The notes beneath the pieces were generated by a model. It had not been told where the DNA came from and made no database searches. It saw only the letters and a list, made by a program, of their open reading frames with translations. A stretch of DNA of 64,000 nt from Lactiplantibacillus garii. GTDB taxonomy: Bacteria > Bacillota > Bacilli > Lactobacillales > Lactobacillaceae. The position numbers and the translations under genes are program-made. Numbering within the stretch: position 1 is the stretch's first letter; every line of letters starts with the position of its first letter. Of this stretch, positions 1 through 7,389 are shown in pieces. The stretch spans positions 22,193 through 86,192 of the forward strand of contig NZ_QWZQ01000006.1 of the NCBI RefSeq assembly GCF_003885105.1, given 5' to 3'.

Positions 1-1
1 C

Positions 2-1009
2 CGGATGCAAGAAACCTTTGAAAAGACCGGGATCATCTTTACCGATACTGATACGGCGCTCCAAAAGTACCCGGAACTCTTTAAAAAGTGGTTTGGTAAG
101 TTAGTGCCGGCCAGCACGAATAAGTACGCGGCGTTAAACTGTGCCGTGTGGTCCGGGGGGACGTTTATCTACGTTCCTAAAGGGGTGACGGTGACCACGC
201 CGATCCAGTCCTATTTCCGGATCAACGCGGAAAATACCGGTCAATTTGAACGGACCCTTATCATTGTGGATGAAGGGGCCAACGTGAACTACGTCGAAGG
301 TTGTACCGCACCCAACTACGATTCGGATAGTTTACACGCGGCGGTCGTGGAAGTTAACGTCTTAGCGAACGCCACCTGTCGTTACACGACCATTCAAAAC
401 TGGTCGAACAACGTTTATAGTTTGGAAACGAAACGGGCCCAGGCCCTCGAGAACGCGACCATGGAATGGGTCGATGGTAACCTGGGTTCTAAGATCACGA
501 TGAAGTATCCGTCCGTTTATTTGAATGGTCAGGGTGCTCACGGCACGATGTTGTCAATCGCGGTGGCTGGACATAACGTTGACCAAGATACTGGTGCGCG
601 GATGATCCACAATGCCAAAAACACGACCTCGTCGATCGTTTCTAAGTCAATTGCTAAGGACGGCGGTGCCGTGGATTACCGGGGAACCGTGCGTTTTGGA
701 CGGCACTCTGACGGGTCGTTTGCCCACGTAGAGTGCGACACGATCATCATGGACGACCTATCATCGAGTGATACGATCCCGTACAACGAGATTTTAAACG
801 GTAACGTTTCGATGGAACACGAAGCCAAGGTTTCCAAAGTTTCAGAAGCCCAACTCTACTATTTGATGAGTCGCGGGATTTCGGAACAAAAGGCGACCGA
901 AATGATTATCATGGGCTTCGTAGAACCCTTTACGAAACAGTTACCAATGGAGTACGCGGTGGAATTAAACCGCTTGATCAGTTTTGAGATGGAAGGTTCA
1001 ATCGGTTAA
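2..1009 (+). CDS. sufB: SufB, Fe-S cluster assembly scaffold (5' end outside window)
   Basis: SufB is a subunit of the cytosolic SufBCD scaffold that assembles iron-sulfur clusters. The visible 335 residues match the C-terminal two thirds of a family of about 465 residues. The reading frame is open to the left edge, so the ATG at position 5 is internal. Visible are the right-handed beta-helix core and the strongly conserved tail with [11 protein letters not shown] (Cys near residue 244 of the fragment), [12 protein letters not shown] and [11 protein letters not shown]. The last two motifs are typical of SufB rather than SufD. It lies one base upstream of a SufT-like gene, as in the sufCDSUB-T clusters of lactobacilli; sufC, sufD, sufS and sufU would be expected to the left. 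Identity is certain; the N-terminus is not visible. Confidence 0.97.
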   Translation, partial: RMQETFEKTGIIFTDTDTALQKYPELFKKWFGKLVPASTNKYAALNCAVWSGGTFIYVPKGVTVTTPIQSYFRINAENTGQFERTLIIVDEGANVNYVEGCTAPNYDSDSLHAAVVEVNVLANATCRYTTIQNWSNNVYSLETKRAQALENATMEWVDGNLGSKITMKYPSVYLNGQGAHGTMLSIAVAGHNVDQDTGARMIHNAKNTTSSIVSKSIAKDGGAVDYRGTVRFGRHSDGSFAHVECDTIIMDDLSSSDTIPYNEILNGNVSMEHEAKVSKVSEAQLYYLMSRGISEQKATEMIIMGFVEPFTKQLPMEYAVELNRLISFEMEGSIG

Positions 1010-1010
1010 C

Positions 1011-1334
1011 ATGAGTGAAATTGGCACGAGAGAGCAGTTTAAAGCGCGGAGTATGGCCGCGTTAGCAACGGTGATCGACCCGGAACTGGGAGTCGACGTG
1101 GTTGGCTTAGGGTTGATTTACGACGTGACCTTGGATGAAAAAACGGGTGAATGCGTTGTGACGATGACGTTAACGATGATGGGTTGCCCCTTAACGGACG
1201 TCTTGGCCAATGGTATCACCGATGCGTTGACCCCTCTGCCGGGTGTTTTGACGGTCACAATTAACCTGGTCTGGTCACCAGCGTGGTCGATTGCCCGAAT
1301 GTCCCGGGCGGCCCGGTTGCAGCTGCACGTTTAA
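1011..1334 (+). CDS. sufT: SufT-like DUF59/MIP18 iron-sulfur maturation factor
   Basis: A 107-residue single-domain DUF59 protein. Members help deliver or mature Fe-S clusters on target proteins in the cytosol. Conserved features are DPELGVDVVGLGLIYDV near residues 25-41 and a MTLTMMGCPLTD segment with the family cysteine. The ATG at 1011 follows the sufB stop by one base and is preceded by GGAAGG inside the end of sufB. An alternative in-frame ATG at 984 would overlap sufB and adds nine residues with no family similarity. Co-transcription with sufB is very likely, and a hairpin terminator follows at 1367. The C-terminus (ARLQLHV) is the usual length. The symbol sufT is given by context. Confidence 0.9.
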   Translation: MSEIGTREQFKARSMAALATVIDPELGVDVVGLGLIYDVTLDEKTGECVVTMTLTMMGCPLTDVLANGITDALTPLPGVLTVTINLVWSPAWSIARMSRAARLQLHV

Positions 1335-1366
1335 AAAGAGAAAATTAAACATACTTGGACAAAACT

Positions 1367-1420
1367 ATTGAAGCTAAGCTTATCGAATGAAATTTTCGAA
1401 AAGCCTAGCTTCAATTTTTT
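1367..1420 (+). terminator. Rho-independent terminator of the suf operon
   Basis: Imperfect inverted repeat with arms of about 15 bases (ATTGAAGCTAAGCTT against AAGCCTAGCTTCAAT), followed by a run of six T. It sits about 33 bases after the SufT stop codon. Confidence 0.8.
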
Positions 1421-1430
1421 AGTCTGTGGT

Positions 1431-1492
1431 GTCGAAACGTGCGCTAAAAGCCAGTTTGTTCCGCATAACGTAAACTGAGCGGCTTTTGTCTC
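1431..1492 (+). repeat. Dispersed intergenic repeat, copy A (diverged, plus orientation)
   Basis: The segment beginning GTCGAAACGTGCGC and running through a TTTGTTCCGCATAACG-like core is recognisably the same as the copy at 17931. It is the reverse complement of the copies at 5827, 44584, 54858 and 59851. It lacks the GAGGCTGTGAC hairpin of those complete copies. It lies just beyond the suf terminator. Confidence 0.6.
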
Positions 1493-1586
1493 GCTCTCTT
1501 ATTTTTTGAAAACGGACAAAATGATTTACATTTCCGGTTGAAATACTATACTGAGTAAATTAGTAAAAGGAGATGGAGATGAGCCC

Positions 1587-2114
1587 TTGGTACAATTTGA
1601 AACGGAACGGTTGCTGATTCGCCCCATTCAGGTCGCGGACCACGACGCCTTACAAGCGATGCTCTTAAATCCCCAAGTCGTAGCGTACTTACGTTACCAA
1701 ACGCTAAAAACGACGGCGGAGTTTGATGAAGCTTTCACCAACCATTTCTTAGCGGAACCGGCGACGGTTTTTGGTTTGGAACGGAAAAGCGACCACCAAT
1801 TCATCGGATTTTATGAATTTCACGGGACAATTGGAACCGGTGAATTGACCTACGCGCTCGCACCGCAAGCCTGGGGTCACGGCTACGTTGCCGAGGCGGG
1901 CAACCGGATGATGACGTACGGTTTTGAAACTTTGGGATTAACCCGCATTGAGGCCCACTATGCCAGTGTAAATCCGCGGTCAGGTCGGGTCATGGCTAAG
2001 ATGGGCATGCACGACGAGGGTGAGTTAATGACCTTTACTTTGGAAACCGGTGAAGTTGCGCACGTGATGGCTTACGGTCTCAGCAAAAGTGACTGGTTAA
2101 CCGCAAGTGCTTGA
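1587..2114 (+). CDS. GNAT N-acetyltransferase, RimJ/RimL type
   Basis: A 175-residue acetyl-CoA-dependent N-acetyltransferase; the substrate is unknown (protein N-terminus, amino acid or small amine). The N-terminus TERLLIRPIQVADHDAL is the classic RimJ/RimL opening. The acetyl-CoA loop is WGHGYVAEAGNRM, followed by the motif B region GLTRIEAHYASVNPRSGRVMAKMGM. The start is taken as TTG at 1587 because AAGGAG lies about 14 bases upstream and the nearer ATG triplets are out of frame. The gene stands alone with a terminator behind it. Unrelated in sequence to the GNAT genes at 3928 and 23510 beyond the fold. Confidence 0.88.
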   Translation: MVQFETERLLIRPIQVADHDALQAMLLNPQVVAYLRYQTLKTTAEFDEAFTNHFLAEPATVFGLERKSDHQFIGFYEFHGTIGTGELTYALAPQAWGHGYVAEAGNRMMTYGFETLGLTRIEAHYASVNPRSGRVMAKMGMHDEGELMTFTLETGEVAHVMAYGLSKSDWLTASA

Positions 2115-2201
2115 TCCGAAACGGGTCTCAGAGGCTATACTAAACCCGTCAAGTTGATGAATGAACTTGACGATACTTATTTTTAAACACGCTCTAATTA
2201 G

Positions 2202-2235
2202 GAACCGTTCTTCAGCCAGAACGGTTCTTTTTTTG
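2202..2235 (+). terminator. Rho-independent terminator
   Basis: Perfect nine-base arms (GAACCGTTC and GAACGGTTC) around an eight-base loop, followed by seven T. It ends transcription from the acetyltransferase gene before the MFS gene. Confidence 0.88.
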
Positions 2236-2337
2236 TTTTTCAGAAAAGACCGTAGTCACCTTCAGAAAAGTAGTGTAATCTAAAAGGTAACGTTTATTTT
2301 AGAATTAGCTTTTACATAATTTTTTGGAGGAATTTCG

Positions 2338-3846
2338 GTGTCAAAGAAAGTTATCATGATCGTCACCATTGCGTTGTTATTGTCTAACGCAATGAACGGC
2401 CTGGATAGTACCATTATTAGTACGGCGTTACCAGCCATTATTAGTGACCTGCACGGGTTACAATTGATGGGCTGGATCGTAGCGGTGTTTTTACTCGGTG
2501 GAGCCGTCACGACACCACTGTGGAGTAAGTTGGGTGAACGAATTGGGAACAAACGGGCTTACCAAATTTCAACCTTGATTTTTGTCGTCGGCGCGTTGTT
2601 AGAGGGGTTAGCCCCAAACATTATTTTCTTGATTTGCGCGCGCACCGTGATGGGGATTGGGAGTGGCGGGATGACCGCCATCCCGTATATCATCTACGCT
2701 GAAATTTATAAGGATCCAATCAAACGGGGCAAGGTCTTTGGTTACGTGACCGCCAGCTTTAGTACCGCCGCCATCATTGGACCGTTAGTTGGGGGCTTTA
2801 TTGTGGATAACTTTGGTTGGCACTGGGTCTTTTACATCAACGTGCCAATTGGGTTAGCCTCAATTGCGATTATTCAGTGGCTTTACCGGGCGCCAGCGGT
2901 TAAAGCGGTCAGTGATAAGGTCGATTACTTGGGCGCCGTACTGCTGAGCGGGGGGCTGGTCAGTCTATTAGTCGGGATTGAAATGATTGGCAAGTTGTCA
3001 TTGGTGGTGGTGGGCCTCATTATTTTATTGGCCCTCGGACTGTTGTCAGCGTTAGTGGTTGTTGAACGCCGCGCAAACGACCCCATCATTCCGTTACGGT
3101 TATTTAAGAACCGGTACTTGCTAGCCGCCTTCGTCATGTTTTTCTTAATTTACGGTTTCTTCGTGGGCTTTAACGTCTACGTTCCGATGTGGGCGCAGGG
3201 GTTACTGGGGACGACCGCCGTCATTGGTGGCGTTACCCAAATTCCTGGGTCCGTCACCAACTTTTTAGGCGCACAGTGGAGTGGCAACATGGAACGCCGC
3301 TGGTCGACGCGTACGGTCGTCATGCTTGGCTTTGTGCTGATGTTGGCGGCTTGCGGGTTATTAGCGTTTGCGGGCCGGCAAACGAACTACTGGTGGCTAT
3401 TATTAGCCAGCGCGTTTCAAGGTTGTGGAATCGGGATCTGCTTTACCGTCTTACAGGTGAGCGTCCAGCAACAGGCGAGTCACCGGGACGTACCGATCGC
3501 AACGTCGTTTAGTTTACTGGTTCGGATGTTGGGACAAACGTTCATGGCGTCCGTTTACAGTATCGTGTTGAACCACGCGTTAACCAGCGGCGTTACGCAT
3601 TCGGGTGGTCAGATTACGATGAACATGATGAACGAGTTAAGCGACGCCACCAGTGCCAGCAAATTACCGGTGCACCTGTTACCGGCCATGCGCACCATTT
3701 TGCACACCGGGTTGCACCACATTATGGGAGTCGCGTTAGTCTTATTATTGCTAGGGTTGGCTGTCAATGTTTGGGGCTTTTGTGCACCCAAGTCTAAACC
3801 GGTCCACCACTGGTGGTCGTTTAGGTTTCGTCACAATTTAAATTAG
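2338..3846 (+). CDS. MFS multidrug exporter, DHA2 (14-TM) family
   Basis: A 502-residue integral membrane protein of the drug:H+ antiporter DHA2 type, expected to have 14 membrane segments. Motif features are LDSTIISTALPAI in TM1 (near residues 22-34), WSKLGERIGNKR in the TM2-3 loop, and the antiporter motif C region in TM5, GPLVGGFIVDNFGW. The start is GTG at 2338, set by GGAGG ending 7 bases upstream. No regulator is adjacent. Likely exports cationic or amphipathic toxic compounds; the substrate cannot be told from sequence. A second, only distantly similar DHA2 protein is at 47270. Confidence 0.9.
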   Translation: MSKKVIMIVTIALLLSNAMNGLDSTIISTALPAIISDLHGLQLMGWIVAVFLLGGAVTTPLWSKLGERIGNKRAYQISTLIFVVGALLEGLAPNIIFLICARTVMGIGSGGMTAIPYIIYAEIYKDPIKRGKVFGYVTASFSTAAIIGPLVGGFIVDNFGWHWVFYINVPIGLASIAIIQWLYRAPAVKAVSDKVDYLGAVLLSGGLVSLLVGIEMIGKLSLVVVGLIILLALGLLSALVVVERRANDPIIPLRLFKNRYLLAAFVMFFLIYGFFVGFNVYVPMWAQGLLGTTAVIGGVTQIPGSVTNFLGAQWSGNMERRWSTRTVVMLGFVLMLAACGLLAFAGRQTNYWWLLLASAFQGCGIGICFTVLQVSVQQQASHRDVPIATSFSLLVRMLGQTFMASVYSIVLNHALTSGVTHSGGQITMNMMNELSDATSASKLPVHLLPAMRTILHTGLHHIMGVALVLLLLGLAVNVWGFCAPKSKPVHHWWSFRFRHNLN

Positions 3847-3927
3847 ATTTTAGGGGCATCTCGGTTGTGGTCGGGACGCTTTTTGATTACGCTAAGAACA
3901 TTAAATTGAATTAAAGGAAGCGGTAGC

Positions 3928-4464
3928 ATGCAAGCAACCATTGAGATTCGGCCCGTCCGTTCTGACGAATTGACGACGTTATGGCAAGTGGGGTTTAGTA
4001 ACCCGCAAGCGGAGTGGACCCGTTGGAACGGCCCGTATTTTCACGACCAACTGCCGAGTCAAGCTAATTTTGAAACGGTGATTGGTCCCCGGGATTGGCT
4101 CATAACACCCCGCAACTGGGTCATTACCCGAAACGGCGTGATTGTTGGCAGCGTGAACTTTCACTTCGTTGACGGGACGCTCCAACGCTGGCTGGAAGTT
4201 GGCATTATTATTTTTGACCAGCAACACTGGGGCGAACACATTGGTAGACGGGCGTTAACGGCGTGGTTGACCCACTTATTTAACGATGTGACTAGTTTGC
4301 CGCACATTGGGTTAACGACTTGGTCAGGTAATCTGCGCATGATGGCCTTAGCCGAAGCGGTGGGGTTACACCAGGAGGCTCGTATTCCGCAGGTGCGTTA
4401 CTGGCAGGGCCGCTACTACGACTCAGTTAAGTACGGTATTTTACGAGCGGATTGGTTAAAGTAA
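3928..4464 (+). CDS. GNAT N-acetyltransferase
   Basis: A 178-residue GNAT-fold acetyltransferase. The N-terminus (IEIRPVRSDELTTLW) and the conserved HWGEHIGRRALTAWLTHLF segment correspond to strand beta-1 and the acetyl-CoA-binding loop-helix. The segment GLTTWSGNLRMMALAEAVGLHQEARI is the usual motif B with the N-x-R-x-x-x-x-x-E pattern. The substrate is unknown. ATG at 3928 is preceded by AAAGGAAG. It is monocistronic or weakly coupled to the exporter upstream, with an 81-base gap. Confidence 0.87.
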   Translation: MQATIEIRPVRSDELTTLWQVGFSNPQAEWTRWNGPYFHDQLPSQANFETVIGPRDWLITPRNWVITRNGVIVGSVNFHFVDGTLQRWLEVGIIIFDQQHWGEHIGRRALTAWLTHLFNDVTSLPHIGLTTWSGNLRMMALAEAVGLHQEARIPQVRYWQGRYYDSVKYGILRADWLK

Positions 4465-4546
4465 TTTCACTGAGAAAACATTTGTTCCCCTATCGAAAGT
4501 ACGGTATCATAGACCAGTAATCTAAAAAAGATGGGGCGAAAAGAGA

Positions 4547-5494
4547 ATGTTGAAATGGACACGACGCGCGGCAGTGATCGGCGTCATGAGTTTAGGGTTG
4601 TTAGTAAGTGGTTGCAGTACGACGACCACGAGTACTAATAATACGGAGTCAACCAGTGAAAGCAGTTCGGCAGCTGCGACTGGCAACGCACAAACGACTG
4701 GTAATCGTCAGCAGACGTATAAACAGTTAGCAAATATGACTTACAAGTCGGGTGGGGCGGCCGCCATTAAGGTCAACAGTGGCAAGAGTACCCTGGCAGC
4801 GAGTCAGTGGAAAAATTCAAAAATTGATTATGGTAATTTGGACCATTTGAACCGAACGACGACCGATACGGCCTATTTAAGTCGAGCTAATCTCGGTAAG
4901 TCAGCGGGCCGGGCCGCACAGACGTGGAGCCCGACCGGTTGGCATAACCAACCAATTAAGGTCAACGGTAAACGGGTTTTCCCACAAAATCGGGGGCATT
5001 TGATTGCGTACACGATTTCGTTTAATTTAACTAATACCGGGAAGTACCGTGCCGGTGAGGGGGGCAGTCTGGATAATCCTAAAAATTTGGCGACCCAGAC
5101 GGCCTATTCTAACCAAAAAACGATGCAGATTTACGAGGATCAGGTACGGACCGCGTTGCAACAAGGCAAAAAGGTCATTTATCAGGTGACGACCGTTTTC
5201 CGGGGCAACGAACTTATGCCACGGGGATACTGGTCACAGGCGGTTTCAACCGATGGCAGTGTCAACTTCAACGTGTATATTTGGAATGTGGAACCGGGAG
5301 TTAGTTTTGATTACGCTACCGGCCGGGGCAAGGCGGATAGTGGGATGCAAGTTGCCGGTGCCGACAAGGTCAACAGTAGCGCCAATACCAGTCAATCACG
5401 CAGTTACTCTAAACGGCCAACGACATCCAAACAGGTTGAACGGGAACTTTACCGTTACGGTTATAAGTACGTTAAGAAGCATTTACAGCAGTAA
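4547..5494 (+). CDS. DNA/RNA non-specific endonuclease, lipoprotein (EndA-like)
   Basis: A 315-residue secreted, probably membrane-anchored nuclease. Residues 1-23 form a lipoprotein signal with lipobox LVSGC (Cys23), followed by a Ser/Thr-rich linker to about residue 57. The nuclease core follows, with the beta-beta-alpha-metal motif as NRGHLIAY (His151 as general base) and the metal-binding Asn region NPKNLATQTAYSNQ at 177-190. These match the NUC1/EndA family that degrades DNA and RNA without sequence preference. Likely roles are nutrient scavenging or DNA processing at the surface; a role in competence is possible by analogy with EndA but nothing nearby supports it. ATG at 4547 has GGGGCG 8 bases ahead. 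Confidence 0.92.
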   Translation: MLKWTRRAAVIGVMSLGLLVSGCSTTTTSTNNTESTSESSSAAATGNAQTTGNRQQTYKQLANMTYKSGGAAAIKVNSGKSTLAASQWKNSKIDYGNLDHLNRTTTDTAYLSRANLGKSAGRAAQTWSPTGWHNQPIKVNGKRVFPQNRGHLIAYTISFNLTNTGKYRAGEGGSLDNPKNLATQTAYSNQKTMQIYEDQVRTALQQGKKVIYQVTTVFRGNELMPRGYWSQAVSTDGSVNFNVYIWNVEPGVSFDYATGRGKADSGMQVAGADKVNSSANTSQSRSYSKRPTTSKQVERELYRYGYKYVKKHLQQ

Positions 5495-5781
5495 CGGTGA
5501 AAGCTTAGTACAATTTATGAAAATTGTCGTATTCCACGACAGAGGGTGTGAATCAGACTGGCAACTTGGGGGTAAGTGACTATACTGATAAGCATAAACG
5601 TTACTTAACCGCCGTTAATTGCTATTTTTCTCTCAATTAGATTAACAAGTAGCGTTTGTAATGACCTGAATGATCGGGTTCCTTCCCAAGTACCTGTGAT
5701 TTTTCCATACAATAACGTCGGCTCCCAACCACGTTATTGCTAACCAATCGTTTGTTTGATTGTTAGTACTAATTACCCTTG
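5495..5781. other. Gene-free stretch after the nuclease gene
   Basis: About 290 bases with no reading frame that carries a ribosome binding site or recognisable protein. It contains the sequence GACTATACTGATAAG, which could be a -10 region, but no convincing -35 partner. No T-box or known riboswitch core was recognised. Function not seen. Confidence 0.35.
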
Positions 5782-5813
5782 AAACGTTCGGCTGCGTGGC
5801 CGGACGTTTTTTT
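5782..5813 (+). terminator. Rho-independent terminator
   Basis: Stem AAACGTTCGG / CCGGACGTTT (one mismatch) around a seven-base loop, followed by more than six T. It lies 290 bases past the nuclease stop, so it may end a long 3' UTR or a separate transcript. Confidence 0.72.
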
Positions 5814-5826
5814 GCGCGAAAAACAG

Positions 5827-5936
5827 CGTGTGCCAAAAGTCGGTTAAGCGGAACCGGCTGACTTTTGAAACCCGTTTCGACAATAATTATGCGGAGATAC
5901 AAACGAGAGGCTGTGACTTTTGGCACAGCCTCTCGT
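5827..5936 (-). repeat. Dispersed intergenic repeat with terminal hairpin, copy B
   Basis: Full-length copy of a repeat of about 110 bases. It opens with a short inverted repeat (CAAAAGTCGGTT against AACCGGCTGACTTTTG around an AAGCGG core). It continues through CGTTTCGACAATAATTATGCGGAGAT and ends in a perfect hairpin CGAGAGGCTGTG/CACAGCCTCTCG at 5904-5935. Close relatives lie at 44584, 54858 and 59851; diverged inverted copies lie at 1431 and 17931. The terminal hairpin may also serve as terminator for the minus-strand gene ending at 5939. Confidence 0.8.
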
Positions 5937-5938
5937 CA

Positions 5939-6202
5939 TTAGATCAAGAGTAGCAATCCCACGGCTAGCAACGTCACCAAGTCGATACTAATAAAGCAAC
6001 GCTCTAATTGGTGGACTAAGACGCGGTAAGTATCGACAAGGGTAATCATCAAAATTAGACCAATTAATGCGTAGCCGGAGTAACTGAGGACGGTAGCGTT
6101 TTGGTGAATGGCATTCGGCAGTAGTAATAACTGTACGATTAACCAGCTGAGGGTCACCAGGCCGAGGCGCCATAACATTGAGGGTTGATTTAATGGTTTC
6201 AT
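5939..6202 (-). CDS. Small integral membrane protein, unknown
   Basis: An 87-residue hydrophobic protein with about three membrane segments: LGLVTLSWLIVQLLLL, LSYSGYALIGLILMITLVDTY and a C-terminal ISIDLVTLLAVGLLLLI. A charged loop QLERCF lies between the last two. No family is recognised. The ATG at 6202 is preferred; a GTG four codons upstream (6214) has AAGGA only two bases away, which is too close. It is transcribed away from the ArsR-like gene at 6384 and may share its control region. Judged real because of its clean hydrophobic pattern and ribosome binding sequence. Confidence 0.68.
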   Translation of the reverse strand: MKPLNQPSMLWRLGLVTLSWLIVQLLLLPNAIHQNATVLSYSGYALIGLILMITLVDTYRVLVHQLERCFISIDLVTLLAVGLLLLI

Positions 6203-6306
6203 GAGACCACCCACTTTCCTTTTTAATAAGTGTAACCGCTACCATTATTGAAATGAAGACCATTGTGATGAAACTGTATTGGAATCCGACAAATTGCGGT
6301 ATGGTG

Positions 6307-6357
6307 TTGCAAAGCGGAAATAAATGGGTTATTATTGATTCATTCAAATATTAGAAT
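6307..6357 (+). promoter_or_regulatory. Promoter and probable operator of the ArsR-like gene
   Basis: TTGCAA (6307-6312), a 17-base spacer and TATTAT (6330-6335) form a good sigma-A promoter. ATTCAAATATTAGAAT at 6342-6357 lies at the expected transcription start. Its core TTCRAATATNAGAAT recurs at 6781-6795 ahead of the TetR-like gene, so one repressor could control both. Confidence 0.62.
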
Positions 6358-6383
6358 GGAAGAATATAGGGAGGCCGTCAAAC

Positions 6384-6713
6384 ATGGTTAGTAGTGAAGA
6401 AGCACTTCAAGAATTCCGCGAAACGATTCCGATTTTTGAAGTTTTAGCGGATGAGCGCCGGCAGCAAATTATGATTGAATTGACTAAACATGCGCACGGG
6501 TTGACCGTGGGTGAGTTGACGAAGATCATGCATATTTCGCAGCCCGCCGTTTCCCACCAGTTGAAAACGTTAAAGGATCACCACTTTGTTGGGGTGGAGC
6601 ATCAGGGAACGCGGAACTTTTACCACGTGACCTTTGACGCACCCTTAACAAAGGTGGAGCATCTGATCCACACGTTGAAGGCTGATTTAGAATTGAAGCC
6701 GTACTTACATTAG
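6384..6713 (+). CDS. ArsR-family winged-helix transcriptional regulator
   Basis: A 109-residue winged-helix repressor of the ArsR type. The fold runs from FEVLADERRQQIMIELTKH through the recognition helix HISQPAVSHQLKTLKDHHFV to the wing EHQGTRNFYHV. The sequence contains no cysteine, so the classic thiolate arsenic or cadmium site is absent; it may sense another ligand or act as a constitutive repressor. ATG at 6384 follows GGGAGG by 9 bases. Adjacent to a TetR-like regulator and YhgE/Pip; shared operator-like sites suggest autoregulation plus control of the next gene. The ligand is unknown. Confidence 0.9.
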   Translation: MVSSEEALQEFRETIPIFEVLADERRQQIMIELTKHAHGLTVGELTKIMHISQPAVSHQLKTLKDHHFVGVEHQGTRNFYHVTFDAPLTKVEHLIHTLKADLELKPYLH

Positions 6714-6760
6714 TGATAAGTTTTTAAAGACGCGTTGCACGGGGATGCAGCGGTGTTTTT

Positions 6761-7363
6761 ATGGCAGCTATATTCTTACATTCGAATATAAGAATTTTAA
6801 AGGGAGTGGTTATAATTTCAATTCGTACGGAGCTAGATTTACAGCGGGCGATGTACCAATTGTTGGAGCAACGTTCAATTTCGCAAATTACGGTTGAACA
6901 AATATGTACACAGGCATTTATACATCGCAGCAGCTTTTACCGGTACTACACCGATAAATTCGATTTGCTTTACCAAATGGTGATGCACGCCTTGGAGGAA
7001 TTACTAGCTGCGGAACGCACGGACGCGACGGGTTCGGCGATCATGGCACAATTTATCGGGACCCATACCCAGATTTTACGGCACTTGTTAGTGACGAATC
7101 CGGAGGGCGATAATAGCCGCTCACAGCGGGTGATCAACGACTGTTTCGTTACGTTAGCACAAACGGAAGAAAGTGACCGGGTCCTAATTACGATCCGGCA
7201 ATCCCAACACCCGGACTTAACGGCGTATCTGGTGAGTGGGGTCGTGACGAGTATTGTGCAGTGGTTAAGTAATAGTGGGCGTGATGGTCAAGCCGAAAGT
7301 ACCCAGGCCACCATCCGGGCGACGCTTGCAACGGTGTTCTCACTGGAGCAGCATTCGGTTTAA
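6761..7363 (+). CDS. TetR/AcrR-family regulator (start uncertain)
   Basis: A TetR-type repressor. The DNA-binding domain reads IRTELDLQRAMYQLLEQRSISQITVEQICTQAFIHRSSFYRYYTDKFDLLYQ-like in three helices, with the signature SFYRYYTDKFDLL. The ligand domain resembles the short TetR_C class found next to YhgE/Pip genes, which it probably represses. The start is a puzzle. ATG 6761 has no ribosome binding site and its first 15 codons overlap a 24-base operator palindrome. A good AAAGGGAG (6799-6806) instead sits 8 bases ahead of an in-frame ATT at 6815. The ATG is listed as the only standard candidate, but initiation at ATT giving 182 residues is a serious alternative. Confidence 0.82.
   Translation: MAAIFLHSNIRILKGVVIISIRTELDLQRAMYQLLEQRSISQITVEQICTQAFIHRSSFYRYYTDKFDLLYQMVMHALEELLAAERTDATGSAIMAQFIGTHTQILRHLLVTNPEGDNSRSQRVINDCFVTLAQTEESDRVLITIRQSQHPDLTAYLVSGVVTSIVQWLSNSGRDGQAESTQATIRATLATVFSLEQHSV
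6772..6795. promoter_or_regulatory. Operator-like palindrome upstream of or within the TetR-like gene start
   Basis: ATTCTTA-N10-TAAGAAT, a perfect inverted repeat, contains ATTCGAATATAAGAAT. This matches the site ATTCAAATATTAGAAT at 6342-6357 in front of the ArsR-like gene at 14 of 16 bases. Probable binding site of the ArsR-like or the TetR-like protein. Confidence 0.6.
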
Positions 7364-7389
7364 TTATTTTGAAGGAAGGTTTCAGGTCA

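Noticed and set aside
5495..5813. T-box or other known riboswitch ahead of the terminator at 5782
   Set aside because: No T-box core, specifier loop or downstream amino acid gene; the following gene is on the opposite strand.
5642..5926. A minus-strand open frame of 94 codons
   Set aside because: It runs through the dispersed repeat copy B and its hairpin, has no ribosome binding site and an irregular amino acid pattern; judged chance.
6384..7363. Toxin-antitoxin or arsenic resistance locus at the ArsR-like gene
   Set aside because: No toxin, arsenite pump or reductase is adjacent and the ArsR-like protein has no cysteine; the neighbours fit regulation of YhgE/Pip.
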